A stretch of 64,000 nucleotides of DNA, from contig NC_081544.1 of assembly GCF_901000735.1 (NCBI RefSeq), positions 23,935,692 to 23,999,691 of the forward strand, read 5' to 3'. The notes beneath the pieces are model-generated. The model saw nothing but the letters and a program-made list of their open reading frames with translations. It did no database searches and had not been told where the DNA came from. This stretch comes from Corylus avellana. Taxonomy: Eukaryota > Streptophyta > Magnoliopsida > Fagales > Betulaceae. How positions within the stretch are numbered: position 1 is the first letter of the stretch; each line of letters opens with the position of its first letter. Positions 11,196 through 23,298 of the stretch are shown here, in pieces. A program made the position numbers and the translations under genes.

Positions 11196-11646
11196 TAAAG
11201 GGTAAAGTCCACTTAACTCCTTCAAACTATCACCACAATGACAATCTATCCTCAAATTATCAATTACAACAATTTACTCTTCAAACTACTAAAACAATGA
11301 CAATATACCCTCAATGCTAGCAAAATGATGAAATTACCCCTATAAAATTTTCAATAAGACAAAAATACCCTTAAAATTTTGAAAAAATAAAAATTTAGTA
11401 TTTTTATTTTTATTTTAGTAAAGGTAATTTCATCATTTTTTTAAAATTGGGGTCTGGGGGTACATTGTCATTGTTTTAGTAGTTCGAAGGGTAAGTCCCG
11501 AAGAGATAACTCAATCGGCTAGGACCACGCCTAATGAAGTGGAGGTTACTAGTTCGAATCCCTCTCATCCCTCTTAATTGATAGTTTGAGGGTAGATTAT
11601 CATTAGGATGGTAATTTGAGAAGATTAAGTAGACTTTACCCTTTAT
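11196..11646. mobile_element. MITE with long terminal inverted repeats, carrying a nested SINE
   Basis: The left arm starts AAAGGGTAAAGTCCACTTAA. The complement of the right arm starts AAAGGGTAAAGTCTACTTAA. The arms match, with small changes, for well over 70 bp (CAAACTATCAATT, CTACTAAAACAATGACAAT, ATGATGAAATTACC). The element can fold on itself almost end to end, apart from an unpaired insert at 11495-11573. No coding sequence is present. Confidence 0.75.
11495..11573 (+). mobile_element. tRNA-like SINE fragment nested in the MITE
   Basis: It reads GAGATAACTCAATCGGCTAG, then ACCACGCCTAATGAAG, then TAGTTCGAATCCC. These are the A- and B-box parts of the same SINE family as at 7805-7919. It replaces a short piece of the MITE right arm that is still present in the left arm. 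The 3' tail is missing. Confidence 0.65.
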
Positions 11647-12824
11647 TTTTCTTTATTAAAAAGAAAAATGTGAAGAGGGTGGGTCGCAATTTGCAACAAG
11701 CAATCGCTATCGGGGTGGCTCATAACCACCTGTATGTATTTTCTTTGTTTTGTATTTTTCTTTTTCTTTTTTTCTTTTTTCTTTTTTTCTTTTTTTTTTT
11801 GAAGAAAATGGCATAATAATATTTTTATGTCATTTTAGTTATTTATTTGAAGGAAAATTGAGGGAAAAAAAGGGCAAAAGTCTTTAAATTAAAATCTTCA
11901 TAAATTCGGGTCTTAAATTTGTCAAATTGAGAAGTCGGGTCTAACATTTAAAAATACACACACACAATTTCTGAAATATTTTTCCTGTAAACATAATCCA
12001 GCTAGGTGTTTTGTTTGAAACTGGGCAGATACCACTCTCAACAAACAAAATAAAAACAGGCATCGTATTGACCTTTTGTAACATTGAGATTCTTATGGAG
12101 TCGCTTCCAATAATTGGGATTTTATCAGCATTTTATTAGGCTTAAGACACTTTAATAGTTACTGTGTCAAATCATAGCATAAAGAGTGATAAATCAAAAA
12201 AAGAATACATTAAAGGTGGGATAAAGGATTAGGCTAAATCCACTTGGAGGGTCACCATGTTTCCGAGCTTTAGAAGGGCTAATGATCAATCACAAAGAAA
12301 ACCAAAAAAAAAATAGTAATTGTATTTTACAGATTGATATAAGATTGTCATACAATTTGATGATATAACGTAAAAATCAGCCTTTAAATCAGCATTTATT
12401 GATTCTCACTGTCATATCATCAAAAAACAGTGCTTTATTTTACGTGCACATTTTGGACCAGTAGGTTCCAAACAGGGTATTGTTTAGTTTAGTTTATGCT
12501 TCTTCAATATGATGTAACTTTGATAGAAATTCTTCGGAGTGGAACTGTATATAAATATCAGCAAACATCATTGCATTATTGAAGAAGCATTCAACCAACT
12601 CCATTAGCTTTACTAATTAAATAGATATGCATCTCCCAAGCCAAAAACAGGACAGAAAACAGATGTATATACATTAGTAAAACCAACCAAGTTATTTGAT
12701 TTTGGAAATCAATTTGGAGATGTTCACATTCTGCATAATAGATAATACACATCACTTGATTTCTCACAGGCACTGGTAAGTTCAACTGCAAAGCTACAAC
12801 ATTCACTTACAATCCAAAAGAACA

Positions 12825-13774
12825 TCACCGGCTGCTGTTCTTCTTGCGGGCTAGTTCCCGAGCCATCTCCCTCATTTCTTCGGGTGATGGAGGCCTTGGC
12901 GCCTCTGGAGGATACACTACATAAGAACGCTTCACACCAAAAGAAAAGGCAACAACGATTCAGAACTTTTGACCTTAGATCAAGACAATGATCCCACCAC
13001 ACCCAAAAGACAAGGTAAAAGCAAAACTCTATAACATAGTAATTTAGCACAAAAAGATTTGCAGCCATACTCACAAGGATCAGATAATGTATTAGGCATA
13101 ACGAAGAGAAATGGTTCCAAACAACTCCAACACATGAGCCAGCATCTTAAGGGGCAGCTGAGGTACTGCAATATTCTCTACCACCCCAAGATGTTGAAAA
13201 TTGGTATTCTTTGCAAAGCATAAACAAAAGCTTAGGTGGGGAATTAAAGTAATAGGCTCATTAGCTCAATGAGTATAAGTACCCTATAACCTCTTTCTGA
13301 AATGTCACGAAAAGCTATCTTTTTTTTTTTCTAGTAATACTAATCATGAACAAACTCCACAAACTGCAAATAACACAAAATCACAAAAGATGTGCATTAC
13401 ATGGCACTTTGAATCAAATTCTTGCAAAACCCAAAAAAAAAAAAATTGTTAATTTGGAAAACTAAACAGTTCCATCTACCATCAATGCCCTAATAATGTT
13501 CCAAATCTAAGACAACATCAATTTCCAAACGCGTGAAAAAATCCCAACAAAATTAAACAAATTCTGATCCATATATCGGAAAAGGGGACTTCCAAAAGCA
13601 AACCCATATGCAAAAATGAACACAGAGAGAGAGAGGGGGGGTTACGTTTCCCATGAATCTCTGGAGATTCTTCGTATTGTTAGCGAAGGCGTACATGAGA
13701 ACGATGGGAACGCTCACATAGAGCCCGAACTTCGCGATCTCCAAGACTCCTTTAGATGTTCCCACAGACGACAT
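12825..13774 (-). CDS. PET100-like small mitochondrial protein
   Basis: Exons are 13774-13646 and 12929-12825, joined in phase 0, giving 77 aa. The N-terminal part (LEIAKFGLYVSVPIVLMYAF, residues 11-30) is one hydrophobic helix with a nearby basic residue. The C-terminal part has YPPEAPRPPSPEEM and a charged helix rich in Arg and Lys. The layout resembles PET100, a small inner-membrane factor for cytochrome c oxidase assembly (LEI.., Y, P, then WPPE and a charged helix). The sequence closely matches a short unnamed Arabidopsis protein that I recall as At4g14615. The functional label is therefore an inference from architecture. The gene is easily missed because each exon is short. Confidence 0.75.
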
Positions 13775-15872
13775 TCTTCCTTCCCCAACTCAAATTTTAT
13801 TATTTCGAAAATTACCCAAAAAAATGTCCTCGAGAGAAAGAGAGAGACCTGCGGGTTTTTGTGGCTCTGAGGATGGAGACGATACCCTTGAAACGTGGGA
13901 GCTTCGGATTGTTACGAGTGTAATTATGAAACTGGGCAGCTGAGAAGGCCCAACCAAAGATCTGCCTAGGCTTCAAAATTTGTGGGCTGACTTTTAGGTG
14001 GGCTTGCTTAAGAACTCGACCATTCCAAATTTATATTTATTCCCCAAAATTTTAAAATTTAATAGAATATCTTACTTGAAATAACCATAAATTTGTAGAG
14101 GTAAGTTCGAACTCAAGATATTTTGTTCTTGGTCTGATCCATGTTCGTGTACCATGTAGTAAACCCCCTTGGGGGCAAGCTTTTTCTAATCATTAAACCG
14201 GCTCATACGACCTTAAGCCTTGCCCACTAGCAATAAAGATTACAAGTCAGCCGAATGCCACGACTATATTAGGCCGACCAAGCTTGAGTTAATGTAGGTT
14301 GGCCATACTCTTAACTCAATTAGGTCGACTGGTTCAAAGTTGTGATAAATGAGTTAAGTGCATGAGGCATAAAGAGAAACTGCACAATATTCTCACCCTG
14401 ACTACTTGGATTACTGACATCTATTACTATCAGAAAATGATAAAAGCGTAAGCTAAGAGAGTGGGAGCCACAAAATCAAATTCTATTAGCCTCAAGCCCC
14501 TCGATCAATCTACTCTGCACAGAAAATGCTTTATAAAATGAAAGGGTTTGAATCATATGCTCATTTTCCTTCCCAAACGCTTTTACTCTCCTTGCTTTCT
14601 TTCTCAAAATCATTTACCGACTCAAGCATCCAAGTAACCCTCCACTAGACCTCATACAAATCACTTTGATCTTTCTCTTCTCCTTACTTTAAAAGTACAA
14701 TTGACCCATAACTCAGTGTGCGATCAACCGACATCTGCACATGTTAAATTATTAACCTTTAAAGTTGACCTCCACAGATCCATTGGGCTTGGGAACGCAG
14801 GGTCCATTTTGATTTTTAACCAGGGCAGGACAAGTGTACTGTGATTAAAGAGGAGGAACAACAAAACGAAAAAAAAAAAAAAATACAACACAAAAACCCA
14901 GCCATAAAAGACATCAGCACCTCAAAGCCCAGAAGGAAATCCAAAGAGGTGACAGTCACGTGGGAATGCAGCTTTTGAAGGCCACCGCCTAATATGATAG
15001 ATAAAACCATCAAAAATACAAAAACCCTTAAAAACTTAGATCTAATTCGGTACCCAAAGAAACTGAACAGACTAAGAGGTGGCAACTTAAATTTAGCCCG
15101 ATTTCCATGGAAACCGAACAAACTAAGAAGAAAAAGAATAGTGGAAAGGGGATTTCTTACATAGACAAAGAGTTTGAAACTCAAACAATTCGGGTTGAGT
15201 TGTACAAACCACAACACCAACAAACAAAAAAATACAACAAAAAAAAAAAACCCAAAAATCAGCAGCTTCATCTTCTAACAAGGCGGAGGAAGGCGGTGAG
15301 CAGAACCTGTCTGACATGTTGGACCCACGCATGAGCGCTGGTGCGTGGCTGTGTTGTGATTTGGAGCACAGATTCACAGCATGCGGCGTGCCATGCACGC
15401 CGCGTGCTCTTTTGTTTTACCCTATGATTTGTCATTGAATAAAGGGTCAGTTTATGAGGATCGCAGCTTTTGGTTACACGAAAAGCTATCTTTGTTTCAA
15501 AAGGTAACATTAAAAAAGCACCTTTGATTATGGTAGAGCTAGCTTCCCTTTCCCTAAAAATCTAAAAATGTCCCATCAAACCACACATGAATCTTGCTAG
15601 CTTTGCAGCAAAAGGTTTTGGCTTCAACCTCCATGTCTATGGCTCACATTAGAATATAAAATTCCCACTTGTATTCATATACTATATATATACTATTTCT
15701 GATATTTTTATCATAATAATTAAGTTGTCACAAGGTGAACTATAACTTCCAAAAACATCTCTTTCATCTATCAATAAATTATACTTTAATTTACTTCCTT
15801 GATCTAGCTAATTGGGCACTAGTGGAAGTGGAATCATTGTTCAACAATTAATTAGAGTATCTAAGCACTTTG

Positions 15873-15873
<1 letters not shown>

Positions 15874-15909
<36 letters not shown>
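15874..15909. repeat. (AT)n microsatellite
   Basis: About 18 uninterrupted AT units. Similar shorter tracts lie at 16579-16600 and 17599-17622. Confidence 0.95.
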
Positions 15910-15913
<4 letters not shown>

Positions 15914-17756
15914 ATATATTAAAATTTTAAAATTATATATACCATTAAATATAACAAAAATTATAAAAATAAACTCTCTATTTTCCTTGAAATAGGACAT
16001 GTTCCAACACCTAAAGAACTTGCCAACCGCTTCAACATAGCTTCACCTTGTCAGATTGTTTATATTACATGGTCTTCATGCTATTCACTGCCGATATATT
16101 CTTCCTTTCATGTCAAATTATATATATAGTAAATAGTAATCCCCTTTTAATTACGAAAGACGCCAAAAGGAAAGATTTTTTTAGCCATTTACAACGACGA
16201 ACCATGCACTATCGTTTGCTCATAGAAAAGAAAAAGAAAAAGAAAAAGAAACAGTATCCTTAATTTGTCAAAGGTAGCAATCATTCACTTGGCTCCTTGA
16301 GAAGGTTGGAGTTGATTATTTGTTACATAAACATACTTTATTTTCCAAATCAAAGACAGTGATATGATATCGACGTCAAATCTAATTCCCTCCCCAGTTA
16401 GTGGCCTAGTGGCCCGAATGGGTCATAAAAAAGACAAGGCCTCATATTTATGGAGAAGAAGACGATAATTCCGTTAATTAGCTTCAAGATTATTATAAGG
16501 TGCATAGATTTTGATTCAACTTCACCATGCATGCACCCTCAAGTACTTGAAGGAGAAAATGTTCCATTATCCTCTTGCATATATATATATATATATATAT
16601 TCGCACATTGTTACTATCAGTGGCGGAGAGAGGGGGCCGGCGGAGGCCCGGCCCCCCTCTAATACCATTGTAGGAATTTTGAAAGAAATAGAATTAATGC
16701 AAGTGATTGGAAGGATATTTCGCTGAGGGTGGAAATCTAAGAAGACAAAGAAAAGGAAACTATTCATAAGAAGATGCATGGTTTTTCTTCGTTAACCTCC
16801 ATGAAAATTTTTATTTTTTATGGAAATGCTTAATTAGGTGTAAGATTGTCACACTTGTTTTTCTTCATAAAAAAGCAGTGGGAGAGAGACTAACTGTAAC
16901 TATTCTACATGAACGTGGCCATTGTAAAACCTTCATGTTGGGAGCCGCACATGAAAAGCCTAAACAATAAAAATTTTAGACACTTCCTCAAGTCCAATTA
17001 AATTGTAACTTAACCCAACCACATCAGGGCATACGTGGGACATAAGGCAGCTACTACTAATAGATTAATTGAGGGATCCCATTTTGAGAGTCGAACTCTC
17101 ACTCAGCCTATTACATGTCCAACCACTTTAAATAAATTTTTTTTAGGCCACTAAATCACCACCATATAATTATGTGCACATCCCATACATCATCCATTAA
17201 TCTTGCTATTTTTTATTTGCCCCCAATATATTTTGAGTTGAAGTTCCTATCTTATACTTTGCAGCAAACGGTTTTAGCAATTCAAGAATCCCTTGCTTTA
17301 TTTTGCTTGTCTTTCTTGTACAAAATTAGCACATATATTTAATCTCACATGCTGTGAAAGTGATATGCAATATAATTCTCGCTTCCTAGTAGTCCAACGA
17401 GGCGCATTTTCATCTAATGGTGCTGTTATTGGTCCAAATTGATAATTACGTCCAATCAATCCAACCAAAACGATGAGTTTTATGACTCAAATAATTATAA
17501 TATAAAATTCCCGCTTGTATTTTACGATAATCAACTGATTTGAGATATTTTTACAGTAATAACATCATTTTCATTAGGTAAACAATAACTTTCTAAAATA
17601 TATATATATATATATATATATAAATTAGAGTTTAATTTGCTTTCTTGATCTGACTAGTGGAAGAGAAATCATTGGTAGGCAATTAATTAGTCGGAATATC
17701 CAAACACCATGCAGGGTATATGCTTCTATAGAACCCTTAACCCTGCTCACCTTTTT

Positions 17757-17840
17757 CGGCATAGTCCGTACAAGAGGGAGATTCAAACTAGTGGTCTTCG
17801 CTTCATTAGGCGTGGTCCTAGTTGATTGAGTTACCTATTA
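17757..17840 (-). mobile_element. SINE family fragment
   Basis: On the minus strand: TAACTCAATCAACTAGGACC, then ACGCCTAATGAAGCG, then TAGTTTGAATCTCCC. It follows the same order as the SINE at 7805-7919. No clear target duplication or A-tail remains. Confidence 0.6.
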
Positions 17841-20599
17841 ATGTTATTGGTGCTCATAATATATATATATATTATTTGTTACCTAAACATATCCTTTCTT
17901 TTTCCTACTCATCTAAAAAGAAAAAAATATATATAAAATGAGTAATTATGGTTACACTGACAGTAAGCTCTCATGGTATAAAAATGATCTGACAAGTCCT
18001 TGTGGTAGCTAAAAATAACAAACACGTTCATGTACCCAACTTTCATATAATTTTTTTTTTTTTTTTTTAAAACGAAAACCGTCAAATGTCATGTTAGCAC
18101 AAATTATATTATAACACATGGCATCCAAAATAAAAATAAATAAATTATAACTATATATTAAAATAAACACTAGGGTGATTGAACGACCCTTTCGGCCAAA
18201 ATGGTGAATGGCCGAATTAACAACCGAAATCAAAAACAACAATAATGACATCGATGTCAAATCTAATTCCTTCTTGCTAGTGGAATAAATGGCCCATGTA
18301 CAATTAGGAGCCAATAATTCCGTTAAATCAAGTTTATACAGTTTAGGATTCAACGGGAGGATATATCTTTTTTTCTTTTTTTTTTTTAAGGAATATTTGG
18401 AATATTCATTATCTCAAAAAGATTCGTAGCAAGATCACATAAGTAGGAAGGATTGCTCCTTCCGTACAATATCACCTACACTTGGTGAAGGCATCCAATG
18501 AGAGGATATAACTAACACAGTAATGCCAATTAACTGGACTGCTATATAATTGTGATTACGTGAAAGTAAAAATCTTAAAAAAGAAAAGAAGTTGGAAAAG
18601 GATTCATCAAGACTTGACGAGTCGATTCTAGATCTTTAATACTCATCAATGGCAAAATCTAAATTAACTGACCCATCATTAAATATGGAGCAAAGATTTT
18701 GTTTTGTTTTTTGTTTTTTTTTTTTGCTATTTTTAAATGGTTGTTGCGATTAGCCTTAATTAATGGATCATCTACCTCGTCTAAGAAAATCAAGTGACAT
18801 CCATCAAAATAGGAGGTTTGTGATATTTAGATTTTTAAAAAAATAAAATTCAGGTGAAACTATTTATCCATATTAATACTAAGCATGTCTATTTATATTT
18901 TATACCGACATCAAATGCCTTGTTAATAATTTTGTGAAGTACTCTACATTTGTGGAAAATAAAAGTATTTGCAAAATGAATAATATAATTGTTGACTCTC
19001 AATGAACGACAATGTGATTGTGTGACATGATCACTTTTATTTAATAATGTGAGATTTATTGTGAAAAAAATCTATAGCATGTGCATACAATCTTTTATCA
19101 TGAAAATTATTAATCGATTCTTATAAATAGCGCCAACTAAAGAATCAATTGGTCGCATTTGGGCTTTAGGTCGAGATAAGCAGATGATTGCTGACAAGTT
19201 AGCATATAATAATTTCAAATATTTAACTCTACATTATGTTCTTAATTTATTAATTTTGAGAGTAAAGTAAATGATGTAATCACTATTATAAATTAATCAA
19301 ATAAAAATTCAATATTGACCCTAAATTTTATAATTTTCTCCAATAATACAAATTATATAACAAAAAAAAAAAAAAAAGAAAAGAAAAAAGTAAAACAGTT
19401 TTCAACCACAACCTCCGAAGTCCGACCTTCCCAGTTCCCACCACCAAATTATTGGTTTTCATACGCGCATATAGCATGCGCGCTTACTCTTTTAGAGTCC
19501 ACAGAACCGACTACCACGGTAGACCCGGTCCCTAACAAATTTGTAGCTTGTCCAGGTGGCAACTTCCCTGCCGTTAACTCAGTCCAACTGAGACACAACA
19601 ACCTCTCCTATACAGCACAAACAGGAACCTTATGTAACGCCTTGGAAGTTGCGAACTCCAACATAGCCACGTTGGCAGCGCAAAATTACGTAGCAACCCT
19701 CGCTCGAAATGACTGAAAGCACCATTACATTTACGGCTCGAGATCTTTGATCACGCACCAGAGAAAAAGTGTTTCATAAAAGAGGCTGCTGATTAGCCGG
19801 ATTTGACTGAATGGTGGGGCCAGGTTGCTGGCTACGTTAGTGATAGCCAGTTAATCGTTGATTAGATGCTTTGCAAATTCCACTCATTAACGAAGAAGAT
19901 TCGTGTGCCTTTTACTTCCTGGAACAGAAAATAAACTTGGCATTACAGTCTTAATTATTTTTTTATTATGTAAATTATAGTCTTAATTCATTGTTAGTGG
20001 CAATCTACCTTTCACCAGTTGTCTTTCTCTTCGCTTTGCTTATGTCAATAAAATTATTTCCTTAGTCCTCTTATTGTTTTCTTGGATATATTTCTTTCAT
20101 TTTTTATTTGATTTTCAAGTAAAGTGGTCGGCGCAATGTGTACTATTTATTTAAAATTGAAAATTCTTAGTAGAGAAAATTACTAGAGTATAATTAAAAA
20201 CATAAAAAGATTTAGGTGGGTTATATAAATTTTACTTTCAAATAAAGAAAAAGGTTTTGGTTCATTTGAAATGAAAGATAGATTAATATAAACGTTAACC
20301 AAGATCATGTTTAAGTTAATGGAGTTAATCATCTACCTAATCACTAATAGGGGTTGACGCTGACATTATATCTATGCGAGAAGGAGGTTTCTTACCAATT
20401 ATTGAGAAAAATTGATTAGATTTTCTTTCTTGTAAATTTATTAGAGAGAATATTAAGTGTGAATGTGATTTATAAAAAATAAATAAATAAATAAAAATAA
20501 TAAAAAAGGAAAAGGGGTAATTTCGGAAGTGGGTTAAAACCATCCCACCTGGACAAAAGCAAATCACAGCCGGGTCCTTCTCCAACGACTTTAATATGC

Positions 20600-20606
20600 T
20601 ATAAAA
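20600..20606 (+). promoter_or_regulatory. TATA box of the CIPK gene (candidate)
   Basis: TATAAAA lies 83 bp before the chosen start codon, leaving room for a leader of about 50-60 nt. Confidence 0.55.
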
Positions 20607-20688
20607 CCCAAAATCCCAAGTCTTCAAACCCGCTGCCTCGTGTGTCGTGTGGTCTCTCTTCCTCTCCCCCTCACAACCCTCGAGAGCC

Positions 20689-22017
20689 ATGGAAGCAGGG
20701 GTCCCGCCGCCGCCACCACCACCACCACCACCCGCCACCACCATCCTCGGGAAGTACCAATTGGGTCGGCTACTGGGCCGGGGCAGCTTCGCCAAGGTCT
20801 ACCAGGCCCGGTCCATGGTCGACGACACGGCCGTGGCAGTGAAGATCATCGACAAGTCCAAAACTGTCGATGCGGCAATGGAGCCTCGGATAATCCGAGA
20901 GGTCATGGCCATGCGCCGCCTCGAGGACCACCCAAACATCCTCAAAATCCACGAAGTCATGGCCACCAAGACGAAGATCCACCTCGTCGTCGAGCTCGCC
21001 ACGGGGGGCGAGCTCTTCTCCAAGATCTGCCGCCGCGGCAAGCTTCCCGAGCCCTCCGCGCGCCGCTACTTCCAGCAGCTGGTCTCGGCGCTGCGCTTCT
21101 GCCACCAAAATGGCGTCGCGCACCGCGACGTCAAGCCCCAGAACCTGCTCTTGGACAAGGACGGTAACCTCAAGGTCTCGGACTTCGGGCTCTCGGCGCT
21201 CCCGGAGCAGCTCGAAAACGGCTTGCTACACACGGCGTGCGGGACGCCGGCTTACACGGCGCCCGAGGTCGTCTGCCGGCGCGGCGGATACGACGGCTCC
21301 AAAGCCGACGCCTGGTCCTGCGGGGTCATCCTCTACGTGTTTCTCGCGGGGTACCTCCCGTTCGATGATAGCAATCTCGTAGCCATGTACAAGAAGGTTC
21401 ACCGCCGAGACTATCAGTTTCCGGCTTGGGTCTCCAAGCCGGCGCGTCACGTGATCTTTCAGCTCCTGGATCCGAACCCCAGTACGAGAATGAGCATCGA
21501 GGCGCTGATGCAACACGCGTGGTTCAAGAAGTCTCTGCAAGAAAAAGCCGAGAGCGACAAGAGTTTGTTCCGTTCAGCGACTGATTGCAACAAAAACGAC
21601 ATGTTGAAGAGCATGACCGCGTTCGACATAATATCGTTGTCGTCGGGGCTGGACCTGTCGGGGCTGTTCGAAACGACGGCGTGCGAGAGGAAGGAGAAGC
21701 GGTTTACGACGAGGGCTTCGGGGGATAGAGTGATGGAGAGAGTGAGGGAGGTGGGAGGGAAATTGGGGTACAGAGTGGAGGAAGGGAAGGGTGGGAAGAA
21801 TAGCTTAGTGGGGTTGGGGAAAGGGAAGGTGGTTATGTGGGTCGGCGTTTGGGAGATTGCGCAAGGATTGGTGTTGGTGGAGGTTAGGGTGGTGGAGGGC
21901 GGGGTGGAGTTTGAGGAGCTCAATCACTGGGGGGATTTCAAGGATGGCCTTCAGGACATTTTGCTTGCTTGCCACGGCAACGATACGGTTACGGTTAGCA
22001 ATGGTGGAGACGGTTGA
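20689..22017 (+). CDS. CIPK7: CBL-interacting protein kinase, CIPK7-like (SnRK3)
   Basis: Single exon, 442 aa. An in-frame ATG 14 codons upstream exists, but 20689 (MEAGVPPPP) has the better context and fits the family. The kinase domain starts [16 protein letters not shown], followed by VAVKIIDK, catalytic [18 protein letters not shown] and the [11 protein letters not shown] activation loop. The C-terminal regulatory part has the CBL-binding motif as [18 protein letters not shown], that is TAF in place of the usual NAF, as I recall for CIPK7. CIPKs bind calcium-loaded CBL sensors and phosphorylate transporters. A run of ten prolines near the N-terminus is unusual. The coding sequence is far richer in G+C than its flanks, and intronless structure is typical of this clade. 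CIPK7 versus CIPK4 is not fully settled. Confidence 0.9.
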   Translation: MEAGVPPPPPPPPPPATTILGKYQLGRLLGRGSFAKVYQARSMVDDTAVAVKIIDKSKTVDAAMEPRIIREVMAMRRLEDHPNILKIHEVMATKTKIHLVVELATGGELFSKICRRGKLPEPSARRYFQQLVSALRFCHQNGVAHRDVKPQNLLLDKDGNLKVSDFGLSALPEQLENGLLHTACGTPAYTAPEVVCRRGGYDGSKADAWSCGVILYVFLAGYLPFDDSNLVAMYKKVHRRDYQFPAWVSKPARHVIFQLLDPNPSTRMSIEALMQHAWFKKSLQEKAESDKSLFRSATDCNKNDMLKSMTAFDIISLSSGLDLSGLFETTACERKEKRFTTRASGDRVMERVREVGGKLGYRVEEGKGGKNSLVGLGKGKVVMWVGVWEIAQGLVLVEVRVVEGGVEFEELNHWGDFKDGLQDILLACHGNDTVTVSNGGDG

Positions 22018-22119
22018 TTTCTGGACAGGGGTGGTGCGATTCATTTGCAGTTTGCTCTGTAATCTGTATGACGGGATGGAAAAACACGGGGTTTCATCAT
22101 TGTACATGAAAATCAGGAG

Positions 22120-23298
22120 TTAGTTTAATTAGAATAATTACAATAGTGATTTTTCCTTGTTCCTTGGCCCTTTACTTTTGTGTTAATATTGTTGAAGCCT
22201 TCTGTTTTTTTGATCAATCAAAGAAACGTAAATCCATATGTATGTGCAGCGGCCATGGCCTACAAAATTGCATAATCTGTTCTTGTAATTCTTACTTGCA
22301 ATCCATTTGAAAGGGGAATGCAAAGCCAAAGATCCTGTGCACAGCAGAGATTATTACTTCTGCTGCACAATTCAGGCTTTACACGTAAAGATGGAATCTG
22401 CAGAATCCAGTTTCATAAAGGAAACAATAGTACAAGTGGAGTAAATGCAGCCCCAAAAGCTACCAGGATTTACATATACTTCTTAAAAGGGGTTATCAAA
22501 CCCCCCACCGCGGAAGCTACAAAGCACAGCTGATTTAGATAAATTACCAATTCCCATTTCAATGGCATAATTAACAGCTTAGAGTAAATCACTGAAATCG
22601 TGTTCATATTAGCTACAAAATAATGGGGGAGAAGATCCTAATTAAAGCTTGAAGATGGGCAAAATAGAGATAAATCCCTATTATATAGTGCAAATGGGTT
22701 ATCCATTTCCAGGCCATTTTCAGAGAAAGTTGGTGACATTCATACAAACTCAGAGAAACTTCTGCACCAAAAATGCATGCAAGGAGAGACAGGTCAAAAT
22801 GCCATCACTGGCAAAATGATTAAAAGAGAATATTACAACAGTAGAAGACATCATCACTGGCATTCTTAATTATCCCTGTCACGCAGGCTTCTCATACAAG
22901 TGAATTTACAAAATGTTCAATTCAACTCGACAAAACCATATTCTAACTACTCGGGTTTGCTATATTATACATACACTGTTCAGGCAATCAACTCTATACG
23001 AGGCCATTTGTTCTACAAGCAAAGGGCCCTGTGTTTTTCCTCACATCCTCAACACATGTTCTTGTCGGACTTCTTTCTGGTCCTTCTAATGCCTTCAGGT
23101 AAATCTGCACAATATATGTTGAATACAGGATGATGGACATTTTCAACTTCACATTGATTTTTCAGCTTTACAATTGTGAAGAATTACATTCAAGAAGCTC
23201 TCAACCAGGTAAGCATGTGAATTTCATCAATGAACTTTATCTTGTAACCTTAAAACAGATATGTCATAGTAAAAACGCTGGTTGCTAAGATAAAATAT
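22120..23298. other. Intergenic between CIPK and PPR genes
   Basis: This is the convergent 3' space between two genes. It probably holds both 3' UTRs. No coding sequence or repeat is recognised. Confidence 0.6.

Larger units (their letters stand above)
10690..12590. other. Intergenic with T-tracts and a MITE
   Basis: No gene is seen. It contains long T runs (10911-10936 and about 11757-11801), the MITE at 11196-11646 and otherwise AT-rich DNA. Confidence 0.6.
13880..20590. other. Long intergenic region, mostly unassigned
   Basis: 6.7 kb without a convincing gene. 14150-14760 has moderate complexity, a TATAAAA near 14533 and CT-rich DNA downstream, and could be an old LTR. 15280-15420 is a local GC-rich patch. 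AT microsatellites occur at 15874-15909, 16579-16600 and 17599-17622. A short stretch at 16618-16660 (GTGGCGGAG and a GC-rich inverted GGCCGG) looks like one end of a DNA transposon. A SINE relative is at 17757-17840. The last kilobase is the CIPK promoter region. Confidence 0.5.

Noticed and set aside
11495..11573. A possible tRNA gene
   Set aside because: A- and B-box-like parts are present, but no closed cloverleaf or anticodon stem can be drawn. The same unit recurs with an A-tail and target duplication, so it is a SINE.
14816..15271. 151-codon minus-strand frame rich in Phe and Leu
   Set aside because: Its hydrophobic look comes from T-rich DNA. There are no motifs, no splice structure and no homology that I recognise.
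16618..16660. GTGGCGGAG plus GC-rich palindrome, as in one end of a plant hAT element
   Set aside because: Only one end is visible, so no element can be bounded.
19315..19716. 133-codon plus-strand open frame upstream of the CIPK gene, with moderate GC content
   Set aside because: It begins in an A-rich tract (poly-Lys), has no recognisable domain or start context, and lies in the promoter region of the CIPK. It is kept as non-coding.
20640..21167. Other-frame readings over the CIPK gene (Arg/Pro-rich)
   Set aside because: They are shadows of the GC-rich CIPK coding sequence.
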